DNA of 64,000 nucleotides from Lachnospiraceae bacterium (GCA_910574885.1 CAJTDD010000016.1:1-64000); one strand, 5' to 3'; shown: positions 53,601-62,252, numbered from the stretch's first letter. Program-made: numbers and translations. The notes: a model not told the origin generated them from the sequence alone.

Positions 53601-55615
53601 ATTCCCAGACAATTTACATTCCTAAGATTGGCACTGCCGTTTTGGACAATGACACGAAGTCGCACATTTCAAGGGCAGATGGGGATGTGACGTTGGTTGA
53701 CGTGGTGAAGTATGAGAACCTTCTGCCTGGAAGGGAGTATGTGCTGAAAGGAACACTGGTGGACAAGGAGACGAAGAAAGCGGCGGAAGATGCAGACGGG
53801 AAACCGATTACGGCGCAGACGGCATTTACCCCGGCAAAGAAGGATGGAAGTGCGGAAGTGGTATTCCGGTTTAACGGGAGCAGGCTTGCAGGAGAGACAA
53901 TGGTTGTCTTTGAAGAGCTGCTGTGCAGCGGGAAACTGGCGGCGGAGCATAAGGATGTAAAGGACGAGGGACAGACGGTGTATTTCCCGTCTATTGAAAC
54001 CACGGCGACAGATAAGGAGACTGGCAAAGGGAATTCCTATGCAGGGCAGCAGGTGACGATTGAAGATGTGGTGCATTACGAGAACCTGATTCTGGGGAAA
54101 ACGTATACGGTACAGGGAGTGTTGATGGACAAGTCAAACGGAGAGCCGTTGTTGGATGCCCAAGGGAAGGAGATTCGGGCAAAGAAGGAATTTACGGCGA
54201 AAGATACAGAGGGAGACGTGACCGTAGTGTTTGTATTTGACGGGAGTCTGCTTGCAGGAAAGACGGCAGTTGCGTTTGAGGAATTATTTTCCGAGAAGAA
54301 GAGCATTGCGATTCATGCAGATATCGAGGATGAGGCGCAGACGGTTGATTTTCCGGAGATTCAGACACAGGCGTTTAATCCCGAGACAGGGACGAATCTG
54401 ACGAATGCGTCTAAGGAGGTTACGGTGGTGGACAGGGTTTCTTATCATCACCTGATACCCGGGCGCCGGTATCATCTCTACGGGGAGCTGATGGACCAAG
54501 AGACAGGGGAACCGGCGTTAGATGCCAAGGGAAAGAAGATTCGCGCAGATATGAAATTTGTGCCGGAGGAAGAGGACGGTACGGTAGAACTGACCTTTCA
54601 TTTCTCGGGGGAAGGCTTAGAAGGGCATACATTCGTCGTGTTCGAGGAGCTGTCGATGGAGAAGTCATGGTTTCGGAAAACGACGGCTGCAGTCCATAAA
54701 GATTTGGAAGATAAGGCGCAGACCATCCATATCCCGAAAGTCTGGACAGAGGCGGCAGATGATGAGACGCTGACCCATCAGTCGATGGCAGACGGGGAGA
54801 TTGGCGTTACGGATCAGATCTTTTATTCAAATGTGGTGGTTGGAAATGAGTACACGGTGAAAGGAATCCTGATGGATCAGGAGACAGGCGAGACGCTGAA
54901 AGACGACGGCGGGAATGCGGTCACAGCAGAGGCGTCCTTCGTGGCAGAGGAAACCCAAGGGGAGGTTTCCGTAGAGTTTTCCCTGAGCGGGACATCCCTT
55001 GCAGGAAAGACGGCGGTTATTTTCGAGACACTGGAGTATGAGGAGCATCCTATCGCAGCCCATGAGGATTTGAAGGAGGCGAAACAGAGCATCTATTTCC
55101 CGACAATCAAGACGAACGCGAAGGATAAGGCAGACGGCGATAAAGAACTGGTGATTGGGGATATGGCGACGGTTACGGACCTGGTAGAGTATGAGAATCT
55201 GATTGAGGGCATGGAATATAAGGTTGTGGGCGTACTCATGGATAAGGCTGCAGGGGAGGCGTTGATGATTGACGGGACGCCAGTGACTGCAGAACGCGTC
55301 TTCAAGGCAGAGAAACCTACGGGAAGTATTGAGTTAGACTTTACCTTCCCAAGCGAGGGGCTTGGAGAGAAGGAACTGGTTGTGTTCGAGAAGCTCTATA
55401 TGACGGAAAATGGGGAAGAGGTTGCGGACCATGAGGATATGGAAGACCAGAACCAGACCGTGAAGCTGGTAAGGAAACCAGAACCGCCGAGATTGCCCAG
55501 GTCGCCTAAGACAGGGGATGGAACGGTAGGGAGAATCTGTATCTGCCTGATTCTGGCCGCGGCAAGCGCAGCTGCCGCTATGGAGAGCGCGGGGCGAAAG
55601 CGGAGATGGAAGTAA
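50621..55615 (+). CDS. sortase-anchored adhesin with thioester and seven ester-bond (VaFE) repeats
   Basis: The 1664-residue protein has a signal peptide (about 1-30) and a spacer rich in acidic residues. A thioester-type domain follows, with FLGYCAQPNLNTPNG (cysteine about 246) and VQDIVWLEK (glutamine about 367). Two or three SpaA-like prealbumin domains come next (TYYVKEITAAKGYQLDPEVY, SVEEIQAPAGYQLDS). Then seven T-Q ester-bond repeats of about 105 residues begin near 765; each has a threonine start, LMDxxTG, a VVFEEL-like strand and DxxQTxxFP. The end is SPKTGDG, a hydrophobic helix and KRRWK, a sortase signal variant. It should bind a host surface covalently through the thioester. No sortase gene is adjacent. 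Confidence 0.9.
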   Translation: MGRMKRGISILLVFVICLLALQNDVGNVSASETGQEEWTVRLAQTEHGRVRFVSSDEDKNTGQDGDSLASSGEDTDEETKAYRTGDKVALEIDPDKGFCVENIRILDAVTEEEISPEAVKEGQDKYSFVMGNQPVIVCVDFRLADEADEGTLEGASGEETIREGSDGENLETEYHFPQKGYVWGKDSDRTDTGKDARLIGETGGRKFRSAAGSDVVIRPGTAHSYGSWGTCEFTVTTSEGQFLGYCAQPNLNTPNGTYRVSELDNDMIKAALLIAPGGVPKLYQDYGRNIYNEKDNNVYAYAHALIGYLYMGSLKGLSTSMAAGVRNMADVLNQLSQNPADPSYGVFQDYLKQYRAYVAYTGAADVQDIVWLEKNPTGSARLKKTSANTEITDGNSCYSLAGAQYGVFRDSGCTQQAAVLTTDVSGNSDTASLDAGTYYVKEITAAKGYQLDPEVYPIQVSAGQTAELNVSDEPIYAPPVIIYKVDRESRETAALGAATLANTQFRVNFYGGHYTKENLPASATRSWVVKAGEPVAGKGFEAKAASIQKPDKISGDAFYQIGGEIMLPLGTISVEEIQAPAGYQLDSLYLNGEGAGGTAEKVHVARIIQDGSQGMVEDGTEYRVADSVIRGDFELTKIDKNTQRPIAGVPFRITSKTTKESHVVMTDENGHYSSSTAYAAHSHRTNGGQAGDGLWFGLGRDGGSVPVDDSVGAMPYDTYTIEELKCAANEGKFLYSGSFTITRANYIVSLGNVENADVAIETAARDEATGTHYALADDVTLIDRVTYIGLQKEKTYRLEGTLMNRTTGVKVTDREGNPVTVTKTFIPKDSNGEVEVEFTFDASGLAGNDVVIYEKLYLGDEKLAEHADINDDSQTIHFPAIATSASDQKSGSQMAAAEEEMIIVDTVSYENLRAARKYKITGILMDQATGKAVLDDNGSKVEAETSFTAKETSGTVEVVFTFPGKKLAGKTLVAFETLKKDNQEYAVHHDITDDSQTIYIPKIGTAVLDNDTKSHISRADGDVTLVDVVKYENLLPGREYVLKGTLVDKETKKAAEDADGKPITAQTAFTPAKKDGSAEVVFRFNGSRLAGETMVVFEELLCSGKLAAEHKDVKDEGQTVYFPSIETTATDKETGKGNSYAGQQVTIEDVVHYENLILGKTYTVQGVLMDKSNGEPLLDAQGKEIRAKKEFTAKDTEGDVTVVFVFDGSLLAGKTAVAFEELFSEKKSIAIHADIEDEAQTVDFPEIQTQAFNPETGTNLTNASKEVTVVDRVSYHHLIPGRRYHLYGELMDQETGEPALDAKGKKIRADMKFVPEEEDGTVELTFHFSGEGLEGHTFVVFEELSMEKSWFRKTTAAVHKDLEDKAQTIHIPKVWTEAADDETLTHQSMADGEIGVTDQIFYSNVVVGNEYTVKGILMDQETGETLKDDGGNAVTAEASFVAEETQGEVSVEFSLSGTSLAGKTAVIFETLEYEEHPIAAHEDLKEAKQSIYFPTIKTNAKDKADGDKELVIGDMATVTDLVEYENLIEGMEYKVVGVLMDKAAGEALMIDGTPVTAERVFKAEKPTGSIELDFTFPSEGLGEKELVVFEKLYMTENGEEVADHEDMEDQNQTVKLVRKPEPPRLPRSPKTGDGTVGRICICLILAAASAAAAMESAGRKRRWK

Positions 55616-55737
55616 AAAATAGTAATTCATTGTAGACACCAGACGAATCTTCAAGTACAATAGTGGATGTGAGAAAAACAGAGTTCACTCGGTAATAGCA
55701 TACCCGGAAGAAAAATACAAGGAAAGGAAGAAGGAAG

Positions 55738-56310
55738 ATGAGTAACCTTACAGAAATCAGATGGCACGGCAGGGGCGGCCAGGGCGCCAAGACGGCAGCC
55801 CTGCTCCTTGCAGACGTGGCGTTCCAGACAGGGAAATACGTCCAGGGATTCCCGGAGTACGGCCCAGAGCGTATGGGTGCGCCGATTACGGCGTATAACC
55901 GAATCAGTGACAGGCAGATCCGCGTCCATTCCAATATCTATACCCCCCAGTATGTGGTAGTCGTAGACGAATCGCTGTTAGAAGCAGTGGATGTGACTGG
56001 CGGATTGAAAAAAGATGGAGCGATCCTTGTCAATACATCCCGCCCCAAGGAGGAGATCCTCCCCCACCTGAAAGGCTATGAAGGAAAGGTATATACCATC
56101 GACGCCCACAAGGTATCCATGGCTGCGATGGGAAGATATTTCCCCAATACACCACTCCTTGCGGCAATCGTCAAAGTAGCGGAAATTATGGACGAAGAGA
56201 CATTCTTGAGAGAAATGCGGGCATCCTTTTCACATAAGTTTGCCAGTAAGCCGGAGGTTATCGATGGCAATATGGCGGCTCTTGAGATGGCCCTTGAGGA
56301 GGTGCGGTAA
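55738..56310 (+). CDS. porC: 2-oxoacid (pyruvate):ferredoxin oxidoreductase gamma subunit
   Basis: The 190-residue protein has EIRWHGRGGQGAKTAALLLA, the GxGGQG motif of the gamma subunit, and QGFPEYGPERMGAPITAYNR, which helps bind coenzyme A. It starts four overlapping genes in the order gamma, delta, alpha, beta, typical of archaeal-type four-subunit pyruvate synthases. GGAAGAAGGAAG precedes the ATG. It contributes to oxidative decarboxylation of pyruvate to acetyl-CoA with reduction of ferredoxin. Confidence 0.92.
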   Translation: MSNLTEIRWHGRGGQGAKTAALLLADVAFQTGKYVQGFPEYGPERMGAPITAYNRISDRQIRVHSNIYTPQYVVVVDESLLEAVDVTGGLKKDGAILVNTSRPKEEILPHLKGYEGKVYTIDAHKVSMAAMGRYFPNTPLLAAIVKVAEIMDEETFLREMRASFSHKFASKPEVIDGNMAALEMALEEVR

Positions 56311-56612
56311 TGAGTACGGATATCAGGAAATTAGGTGTAAAAGCAACATGGAAAGAGCTGACGGAAGGCATGGTGATTGCCGGGGCAGGGACGTCCAAAG
56401 AGTTCAACACAGGTGAATGGTCCACAGACAAGCCGGTATTTATCGAAGAAAAATGTAAACAATGTCTTCTGTGTACGCCGGTCTGCCCGGACAGCTGCAT
56501 CCCTGTGAAAGACGGCAAACGAGGCGAATTCGATTATGGGCATTGTAAGGGGTGCGGCATCTGCGTCAAGGCATGCCCGTTCGGTGCGATTACGATGGAA
56601 GGGGTGGAATAA
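56310..56612 (+). CDS. porD: 2-oxoacid:ferredoxin oxidoreductase delta (ferredoxin) subunit
   Basis: The 100-residue protein carries two [4Fe-4S] motifs, CKQCLLCTPVCPDSC and CKGCGICVKACPFGA. They move electrons from the thiamine site to ferredoxin. It overlaps the gamma gene (TAATG) and has GAGGAGG as its ribosome site. Confidence 0.93.
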   Translation: MSTDIRKLGVKATWKELTEGMVIAGAGTSKEFNTGEWSTDKPVFIEEKCKQCLLCTPVCPDSCIPVKDGKRGEFDYGHCKGCGICVKACPFGAITMEGVE

Positions 56613-56615
56613 GAG

Positions 56616-57797
56616 ATGGCAAAAAGAGACCGTTTATCAGGAAATGAAGCGATTGCAATCGCATTAAGACAGATTAACCCGGATGTATTCCCGGCGTTCC
56701 CAATCACCCCGTCTACGGAGATTCCCCAGTATTTTGCGTCCTTCGTGGCAAATGGGCAGGTGGATACGGAATTTATTCCGGTAGAGAGCGAGCACAGCTC
56801 CATGAGCGCTGCAATCGGAGCGTCGGCGGCAGGCGCCAGAAGCTTGACGGCAACCTCTTCCTGCGGGCTTGCCTATATGTGGGAAGAGTTATACATAGCG
56901 GCGTCCAACCGCCTTCCTTTGGCATTGGCGTTAGTGAACCGCGCTCTGTCAGGGCCGATTAATATTAACTGTGATCATTCGGACAGTATGGGAGCGCGAG
57001 ATGCCGGATGGATTCAAATCTATGCGGAGAACAATCAGGAAGCCTATGACAACATGGTACAGGCATACCGCATTTCTGAGCACAAGGACGTGCGGCTTCC
57101 TATCATGGTTTGCCAGGATGGTTTCATTACCAGCCATGCCGTGGAAAACATGGAACTGCTGGAAGATGATGAGGTAAAGAGATTTGTCGGGGAATATGAG
57201 CCTGAGAATTATCTGCTGAACCCAGATTGTCCGATGGCGGTGGGGCCTTATTCTATCACGGACTATTATATGGAAGCAAAGCGTAACCAGGCAGAAGGCA
57301 TGAAGCATGTGGAACAGGTTGTTTTGGATGTGGCGAAGGAATTTGCAGGGATTTCAGGAAGAGAGTACGGGCTGTTCGAGGAGTACCGCATGGAGGATGC
57401 CGAGTATGCGGTGGTCATGATTGGATCGGCGGCAGGCACTACAAAGGATGCCATTGACGCCCTGCGGGAACGGGGAGAAAAGGTTGGTCTTTTGAAAATC
57501 CGCCTTTACCGTCCATTTCCGGCGGAAGGAATTGCCGAAGCCCTGGAAGGAGTCAAGGCAGTTGCGGTTATGGACCGTGCGGAGGGATATACCAACCACG
57601 GAGGTCCCCTCGGCGCAGACGTGATGTCCGCACTATACCGGGCAAGGTCTAATGCTTTGGCAGTGAATTACATCTATGGGCTTGGCGGGCGAGACGTGCG
57701 CGTAGAAGATATGGAAGGTGTATTCGCAGTCCTGAAACAAATCGCAAAAGACGGCAATGCGGGAGAAACATACCGTTATCTGGGAATCAGAGAATAG
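56616..57797 (+). CDS. porA: 2-oxoacid (pyruvate):ferredoxin oxidoreductase alpha subunit
   Basis: The 393-residue protein has FPAFPITPSTEIPQYFA, EFIPVESEHSSMSAAIGASA, ATSSCGLAYMWEELYIAASN and RYEP-like PCLYRPFPAE, the pyrimidine-binding half of the TPP enzyme. NINCDHSDSMGARDAGWIQI is the conserved substrate region. It starts 3 bp after the delta gene. Confidence 0.93.
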   Translation: MAKRDRLSGNEAIAIALRQINPDVFPAFPITPSTEIPQYFASFVANGQVDTEFIPVESEHSSMSAAIGASAAGARSLTATSSCGLAYMWEELYIAASNRLPLALALVNRALSGPININCDHSDSMGARDAGWIQIYAENNQEAYDNMVQAYRISEHKDVRLPIMVCQDGFITSHAVENMELLEDDEVKRFVGEYEPENYLLNPDCPMAVGPYSITDYYMEAKRNQAEGMKHVEQVVLDVAKEFAGISGREYGLFEEYRMEDAEYAVVMIGSAAGTTKDAIDALRERGEKVGLLKIRLYRPFPAEGIAEALEGVKAVAVMDRAEGYTNHGGPLGADVMSALYRARSNALAVNYIYGLGGRDVRVEDMEGVFAVLKQIAKDGNAGETYRYLGIRE

Positions 57798-57810
57798 GGG
57801 GGGACAAAAG

Positions 57811-58746
57811 ATGGGTTATAATTTCAAAGAAACGATGAGTAAGCCGGAACGTCTGGCTCCGGGGCATAGAATGTGTGCCGGCTGCGGCGGCACGATTGCG
57901 GTGAGGAACGTACTGAGGGGCCTGCACGAAGGAGATAAGGCGGTAATCGGAAATGCCACAGGATGCCTTGAGGTATCCACATTTACCTACCCCTATACTG
58001 CTTGGGAGGATAGTTATATCCATAATGCGTTTGAGAATGCAGGAGCGACTTTAAGCGGTGTGGAGGGCGCTTACAAAGTTTTGAAGAGAAAGGGGAAATT
58101 AAACGAGACATACAAGTTCATTACCTTCGGCGGAGACGGCGGGACTTATGATATCGGTTTCCAGTCCTTGTCCGGCGCGATGGAGAGGAACACGGATATG
58201 GTATACGTGTGTTACGATAACGGTGCATATATGAATACAGGAATCCAGCGTTCCTCTGCCACGCCGATGTATGCGGATACGACGACGACTCCAGTAGGCA
58301 GCGAAAGCAACGGAAAGCCTCAGAACCGAAAAGACTTGGCGGCAATCATCGCCGCGCATGATATCCCCTATGTGGCGCAGACTACATTTATCCAGAATTT
58401 TAAGGATCTCCATGTGAAATCCGAGAAGGCAATCTATACGCCGGGAGCGGCATTTTTAAACATTATGGCGCCATGCCCGAGAGGTTGGAGGTACAACACA
58501 CCAGATATTCTGGAAATCTGTAAGCTGGGCGTGGAGACTTGCTACTGGCCTTTGTTCGAGGTGGTGGAAGGCAGGTGGATTCTGAACTATGAGCCTAAGA
58601 AGAAGCTGCCGATTGAAGATTTCCTGAAGCCTCAGGGACGTTTTAAACATTTATTTAAGAAAGGAAATGAATATCTGATTGAAGAATTCCAGAAGGAAGT
58701 GGATCGCAGGTGGGAAGAACTCAAGTTCAGATGTTCCAGAGGATAA
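57811..58746 (+). CDS. porB: 2-oxoacid (pyruvate):ferredoxin oxidoreductase beta subunit
   Basis: The 311-residue protein binds TPP through FGGDGGTYDIGFQSLSGAME and the metal segment YDNGAYMNTG. Four conserved cysteines, CAGCGG near the start, NATGCLE and a late KFRCSRG, hold the proximal cluster. STFTYPYTAWEDSYIHNAFE is typical of pyruvate synthase beta. AGGGGGGG precedes ATG 57811. Substrate is most likely pyruvate, though 2-oxoisovalerate enzymes look alike. Confidence 0.92.
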   Translation: MGYNFKETMSKPERLAPGHRMCAGCGGTIAVRNVLRGLHEGDKAVIGNATGCLEVSTFTYPYTAWEDSYIHNAFENAGATLSGVEGAYKVLKRKGKLNETYKFITFGGDGGTYDIGFQSLSGAMERNTDMVYVCYDNGAYMNTGIQRSSATPMYADTTTTPVGSESNGKPQNRKDLAAIIAAHDIPYVAQTTFIQNFKDLHVKSEKAIYTPGAAFLNIMAPCPRGWRYNTPDILEICKLGVETCYWPLFEVVEGRWILNYEPKKKLPIEDFLKPQGRFKHLFKKGNEYLIEEFQKEVDRRWEELKFRCSRG

Positions 58747-58752
58747 GAGAGC

Positions 58753-60216
58753 GTGAAGAGAGAAAAATTCGGGTCGCGTATGGGATTTATTCTGGTATCT
58801 GCCGGGTGTGCCATCGGAATCGGCAATGTATGGAAGTTCCCCTATATGTGCGGGGAGTTTGGGGGCGCGGCGTTCATCCTCATCTATCTGGCATTCCTGC
58901 TGATTATGGGAATCCCGGTGATGGTCTGCGAGTTTGCCGTGGGAAGAGGAAGCCGCAGGAGCGTGGCGGCAAGTTTTGAAAAATTAGAGATTGTCGGGAC
59001 GCGCTGGCATGTGATGAAATGGATTGGCGTGGTCGGGTGCTATCTGCTGATGATGTTCTATACGTCGGTGGGAGGCTGGATGATGTATTACTGTTTCCGA
59101 AGCGTCAAGGGAGAATTTGCAGGCGCATCGTCTGAGACGGTGGCGGAAGGATTCTCAGAGATGCTTGGGAATGTGCCGGTCATGACATTTTGGACGGTCC
59201 TGATCTGTATCATTGGATTTGCAGTCTGTTACTTTGGAATCCAGAAGGGAATCGAGCGTGTTTCCAAGGTCATGATGTCCGCGCTTCTGGTTATCATGGT
59301 GGCGCTTGCAGTCCACTCGGTATTTCTCGAAGGCGCAGGAGAAGGGATACGTTTCTATCTGGTTCCGGATTTCGCCGGGATGCGGGAGATTGGCATTGGA
59401 AACATAATTTTTGGAGCGATGAGCCAGGCATTTTTCACCCTCTCCATTGGGATTGGGGCGATGCAGATCTTCGGCAGTTATATTGGAAGAGAACGGAGCC
59501 TGACAGGAGAAGCCGTCAGTATTACGGCATTGGATACGTTCGTGGCGCTAATGGCGGGATTCATCATTATTCCCTCCTGTTTTGCCTTCGGCATTGAGCC
59601 AGGGGCCGGGCCGAGCTTGATTTTCATTACGATACCCAATATCTTTGCACAGATGCCAGGGGGAAGGGCGTGGGCGGCATTGTTCTTCCTGTTCCTGACC
59701 TTTGCGGCGTTTACAACGATTGTGGCAGTGTTCGAGAATATTATTTCATTTGCAATGGATCTGCTTGGATGGTCCAGACGTAAGAGTGTGCTGGCGAATG
59801 TGGTGATGCTTGTGGTGTTGAGTATGCCTTGCGTGCTGGGCTTCAATGTATTGGCCGGGTTTGAACCGTTGGGCGCAGGGACGAATATCATGGATCTTGA
59901 GGATTTCATCGTGTCCAACAACCTGCTTCCTCTGGGAAGCCTGGGGTATGTCCTATTCTGTACCAGAAAGAATGGATGGGGATGGGAGGAGTTTCTGGAA
60001 GAAGCTAATGCAGGAGATGGAATCCATTTCCCACGGGGGTTAAAAGGATATGTGTCCTATGTGCTTCCGGTGATTATTATTGTCATTTATTTAAAGGGGT
60101 ATTACGATAAATTCGTTGGGCAGGGGACGGCTGCGCTTGCCGGATGGATGGCTTTAGCCGTATTGTTCCTCGGGTTTGTGCTGTTCTGTGCGTGGGCGAA
60201 GCCATCAAAGGAGTAG
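58753..60216 (+). CDS. sodium-dependent transporter, NSS (SNF) family
   Basis: The 487-residue protein has about eleven or twelve helices and the NSS opening GFILVSAGCAIGIGNVWKFP with the sodium and substrate site, then CEFAVGRGSRRS, AMSQAFFTLSIGIGAMQIFG and FLFLTFAAFTTIVAVFENII. Bacterial members import amino acids such as tryptophan, tyrosine or leucine with sodium. It starts at GTG 58753, seven bases after porB, so it may share the transcript. Substrate cannot be read from sequence. Confidence 0.9.
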   Translation: MKREKFGSRMGFILVSAGCAIGIGNVWKFPYMCGEFGGAAFILIYLAFLLIMGIPVMVCEFAVGRGSRRSVAASFEKLEIVGTRWHVMKWIGVVGCYLLMMFYTSVGGWMMYYCFRSVKGEFAGASSETVAEGFSEMLGNVPVMTFWTVLICIIGFAVCYFGIQKGIERVSKVMMSALLVIMVALAVHSVFLEGAGEGIRFYLVPDFAGMREIGIGNIIFGAMSQAFFTLSIGIGAMQIFGSYIGRERSLTGEAVSITALDTFVALMAGFIIIPSCFAFGIEPGAGPSLIFITIPNIFAQMPGGRAWAALFFLFLTFAAFTTIVAVFENIISFAMDLLGWSRRKSVLANVVMLVVLSMPCVLGFNVLAGFEPLGAGTNIMDLEDFIVSNNLLPLGSLGYVLFCTRKNGWGWEEFLEEANAGDGIHFPRGLKGYVSYVLPVIIIVIYLKGYYDKFVGQGTAALAGWMALAVLFLGFVLFCAWAKPSKE

Positions 60217-60247
60217 GCTGGCAGGGAGGATGTATTGTTGAATTTAA

Positions 60248-60276
60248 TTGACACTTTTTCCATAAATGATTATGAT
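60248..60276 (+). promoter_or_regulatory. sigma-A promoter of the AIM24-family gene
   Basis: TTGACA (60248-60253) and TATGAT (60271-60276) are 17 bp apart, 30 bp before the ATG at 60306, which has AGGAGGT upstream. Confidence 0.82.
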
Positions 60277-60305
60277 ATAGGTAAAGACATATCAGGAGGT
60301 ACATT

Positions 60306-60986
60306 ATGAGGTATGAGATTAAGGGAGAGACACTTCCAGTTGTAATCTGCCAGCTTGAGGGCGGAGAGAAGATGATAACGGAAGGCGGCGGCATGTCATG
60401 GATGTCGCCGAATATGCTGATGGAGACGACGACTAACGGAGGAATCGGGAAAGCGTTCGGAAGGATGTTCTCGGGGGAGAAGATGTTCCAGAACATTTAC
60501 ACAGCGCAGGGCGGCAGCGGTATGATTGCGTTTGCATCCAGTTTCCCGGGGTCGATTAAGGCGTTCGAGATCGCCCCTGGGCAGGAGATGATTTTCCAGA
60601 AAAGCGCATTCCTTGCCGGCGAAGCAGGGGTGCAGTTGTCCGTGTTCTTTAATAAGAAGTTCAGTTCCGGGCTGTTTGGCGGCGAAGGGTTCATCATGCA
60701 GAAAATCAGCGGACTTGGAATCGTATTTGCCGAGTTTGACGGACATGTTGTGGAATATGAACTGCAGCCGGGGCAGCAGATTGTCGTAGATACCGGCCAT
60801 CTTGCGGCGATGACGGCGTCCTGCCAGATAGAGATTAAGAGCGTGCCGGGAGTCAAGAACATGCTGTTCGGCGGCGAAGGGTTATTCAATACTGTAATCA
60901 GCGGGCCGGGCAAGGTGTGGCTCCAGACGATGCCAATCAGCAATGTGGCAGGAATATTAAGGCCGTACCTGCCGTCCGGTTCATAG
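60306..60986 (+). CDS. AIM24/TIGR00266 family protein
   Basis: The 226-residue protein has the repeated beta-strand units of this family: MITEGGGMSWMSPNMLMETT, GEKMFQNIYTAQGGSGMIAF, FNKKFSSGLFGGEGFIMQKI and GVKNMLFGGEGLFNTVISGP. It has no signal peptide or membrane helix. The function is not established in bacteria. It has its own promoter and is followed 22 bp later by a small HAD gene. Confidence 0.88.
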   Translation: MRYEIKGETLPVVICQLEGGEKMITEGGGMSWMSPNMLMETTTNGGIGKAFGRMFSGEKMFQNIYTAQGGSGMIAFASSFPGSIKAFEIAPGQEMIFQKSAFLAGEAGVQLSVFFNKKFSSGLFGGEGFIMQKISGLGIVFAEFDGHVVEYELQPGQQIVVDTGHLAAMTASCQIEIKSVPGVKNMLFGGEGLFNTVISGPGKVWLQTMPISNVAGILRPYLPSGS

Positions 60987-61008
60987 GTTTTGGAGCGGGA
61001 GCAGACAG

Positions 61009-61476
61009 ATGAAGATAGAGATTCCCGGCTACAAGGTACTTAATTTAGAGTATTTGGTATTGGATTACAACGGGACCATAGCTGTAGACGGGTTGATTCC
61101 GGGCAGTGTGCGTGAGCGCCTGAACCGGCTGGCAGAGAGGTTCCGGATTTATGTGGTTACGGCAGATACACATGGAAATGCAAAGAAAGAGTGTGCGGAT
61201 ATCCTGGCAGATATCCGCACGTTTCCTTCCAAAGATGCAGCACATGCGAAAAAGCAGATTGTGGAAGAGCTTGGCTGTGAGAAGTGCATATGTGTGGGAA
61301 ATGGCAGGAATGATGTACTCATGTGCCAGATTGCCGGACTTTCAATCGGAGTTATGGGTGCAGAAGGCATGTATGGAAGATTGGTTGTGGAGGCGGATAT
61401 ATGCGTAAGGTCGATACAGGAAGGGCTGGAACTGCTGATGTATGAAAAACGCTTGATTGCAACGCTGCGCGGATAG
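61009..61476 (+). CDS. HAD family hydrolase (soluble P-type ATPase-like)
   Basis: The 155-residue protein has HAD motif I as VLDYNGTIAVDG (nucleophile aspartate, but with N where the second D usually stands), motif II VVTADTHG and motif IV VGNGRNDVLM. The lack of a cap domain and the short length resemble the P-type ATPase-like soluble HAD proteins. The DYNGT form is common in that subgroup. Substrate is unknown. Confidence 0.82.
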   Translation: MKIEIPGYKVLNLEYLVLDYNGTIAVDGLIPGSVRERLNRLAERFRIYVVTADTHGNAKKECADILADIRTFPSKDAAHAKKQIVEELGCEKCICVGNGRNDVLMCQIAGLSIGVMGAEGMYGRLVVEADICVRSIQEGLELLMYEKRLIATLRG

Positions 61477-61483
61477 GGAAAAT

Positions 61484-61622
61484 GAAAAATCCACTGTACG
61501 AATCTTCTATTCTGTACAGTGGATTTTAAAATTCTGTATCCATCGGACGATACCTCTCTTTTCTTTATTTTTCAGATTTAAAGATTTAAGTTTTTGGTGG
61601 TCTGTCCTCCTTTTCTTTTGAT
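61484..61622 (-). ncRNA. candidate minus-strand small RNA
   Basis: A promoter on the minus strand, TTGACA (61657-61652) and TATTAT (61634-61629) with 17 bp between them, would start an RNA near 61622. It would end at the terminator 61486-61527, giving about 135 nt. The RNA carries AAGGAGGACAGACCACC, but no start codon follows at a normal distance; only a five-codon frame occurs near the end. It is probably non-coding. It lies between the HAD gene and the TetR gene. Confidence 0.5.
61486..61527. terminator. bidirectional intrinsic terminator
   Basis: AAAATCCACTGTAC (61486-61499) and its exact complement (61514-61527) form a 14-bp stem with a 14-nt loop. T-rich sequence follows the stem on both strands, so it can stop the HAD transcript and a minus-strand transcript. 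Confidence 0.9.
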
Positions 61623-61628
61623 ATATTG

Positions 61629-61657
61629 ATAATATCATACGATATGAAATATGTCAA
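61629..61657 (-). promoter_or_regulatory. sigma-A promoter on the minus strand
   Basis: Read on the minus strand, TTGACA and TATTAT are separated by 17 bp and the -10 is preceded by TGA, an extended -10. It points away from the end of the TetR gene toward the terminator at 61486. Confidence 0.7.
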
Positions 61658-61703
61658 TAGATAATCTGAAAAAAATATAGAAAATTATAAAAAAACTGAC
61701 AAA

Positions 61704-62252
61704 TCATGATTTACATTTTGTAGGCTCCGCAATACGCTGCAAGAGCCCGACAAGCTCTTCCGGAGTTTCTTTCGCTCCATTTGAAGACCAAGAAATGTAG
61801 AGATTATACAAAGCTCCTGCAAAAGCCTGCAAACCGTAATAGGTTTCCATCCCATCCTCCGGCTTATACCAGAAATCGATGATATATTTGCTGATTGCAG
61901 TCAGGAGCAGATGCCCAAGCCCGCTTTTGAACAGACCGTCGAGAAATTCCTTGTGTTTCTCGAAGTAAGAAAAACAGTGGAAGAGGTTGGCGGAGTCATA
62001 GATCTGCTTATCTAATAATAGTTCCCGCGCCTCTTTCTGGTAGTCAGCTAAGGCTTCTTCCAGATAGGAAGAGAAGATATCTTCTTTAGACTGGTAATTT
62101 CGGTAATATGTCATCCGTGAAACGCCGGCTCTTTCTGTCAATTCGGAAATGGATATGGCAGACAGCGGCTTTTCCTTTAATAACTGCATCAGCGCCGTAA
62201 CGATACACTCCCGGGCTAATTTATTTGCCTGATTTTTTCTTTCTATATTCAT
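61704..62252 (-). CDS. TetR family transcriptional regulator
   Basis: The 182-residue protein has a TetR DNA-binding domain (AISISELTERAGVSRMTYYR followed by NYQSKEDIF) at about 30-62. The ligand domain ends in a TetR_C-like part with AFAGALYNLYISWSSNGAKE. I chose ATG 62250-62252 because AAGGGG lies nine bases upstream; an in-frame ATG eight codons earlier has no site. It is divergent from the DegV gene, and the 19-bp palindrome between them is the likely operator. Confidence 0.87.
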   Translation of the reverse strand: MNIERKNQANKLARECIVTALMQLLKEKPLSAISISELTERAGVSRMTYYRNYQSKEDIFSSYLEEALADYQKEARELLLDKQIYDSANLFHCFSYFEKHKEFLDGLFKSGLGHLLLTAISKYIIDFWYKPEDGMETYYGLQAFAGALYNLYISWSSNGAKETPEELVGLLQRIAEPTKCKS

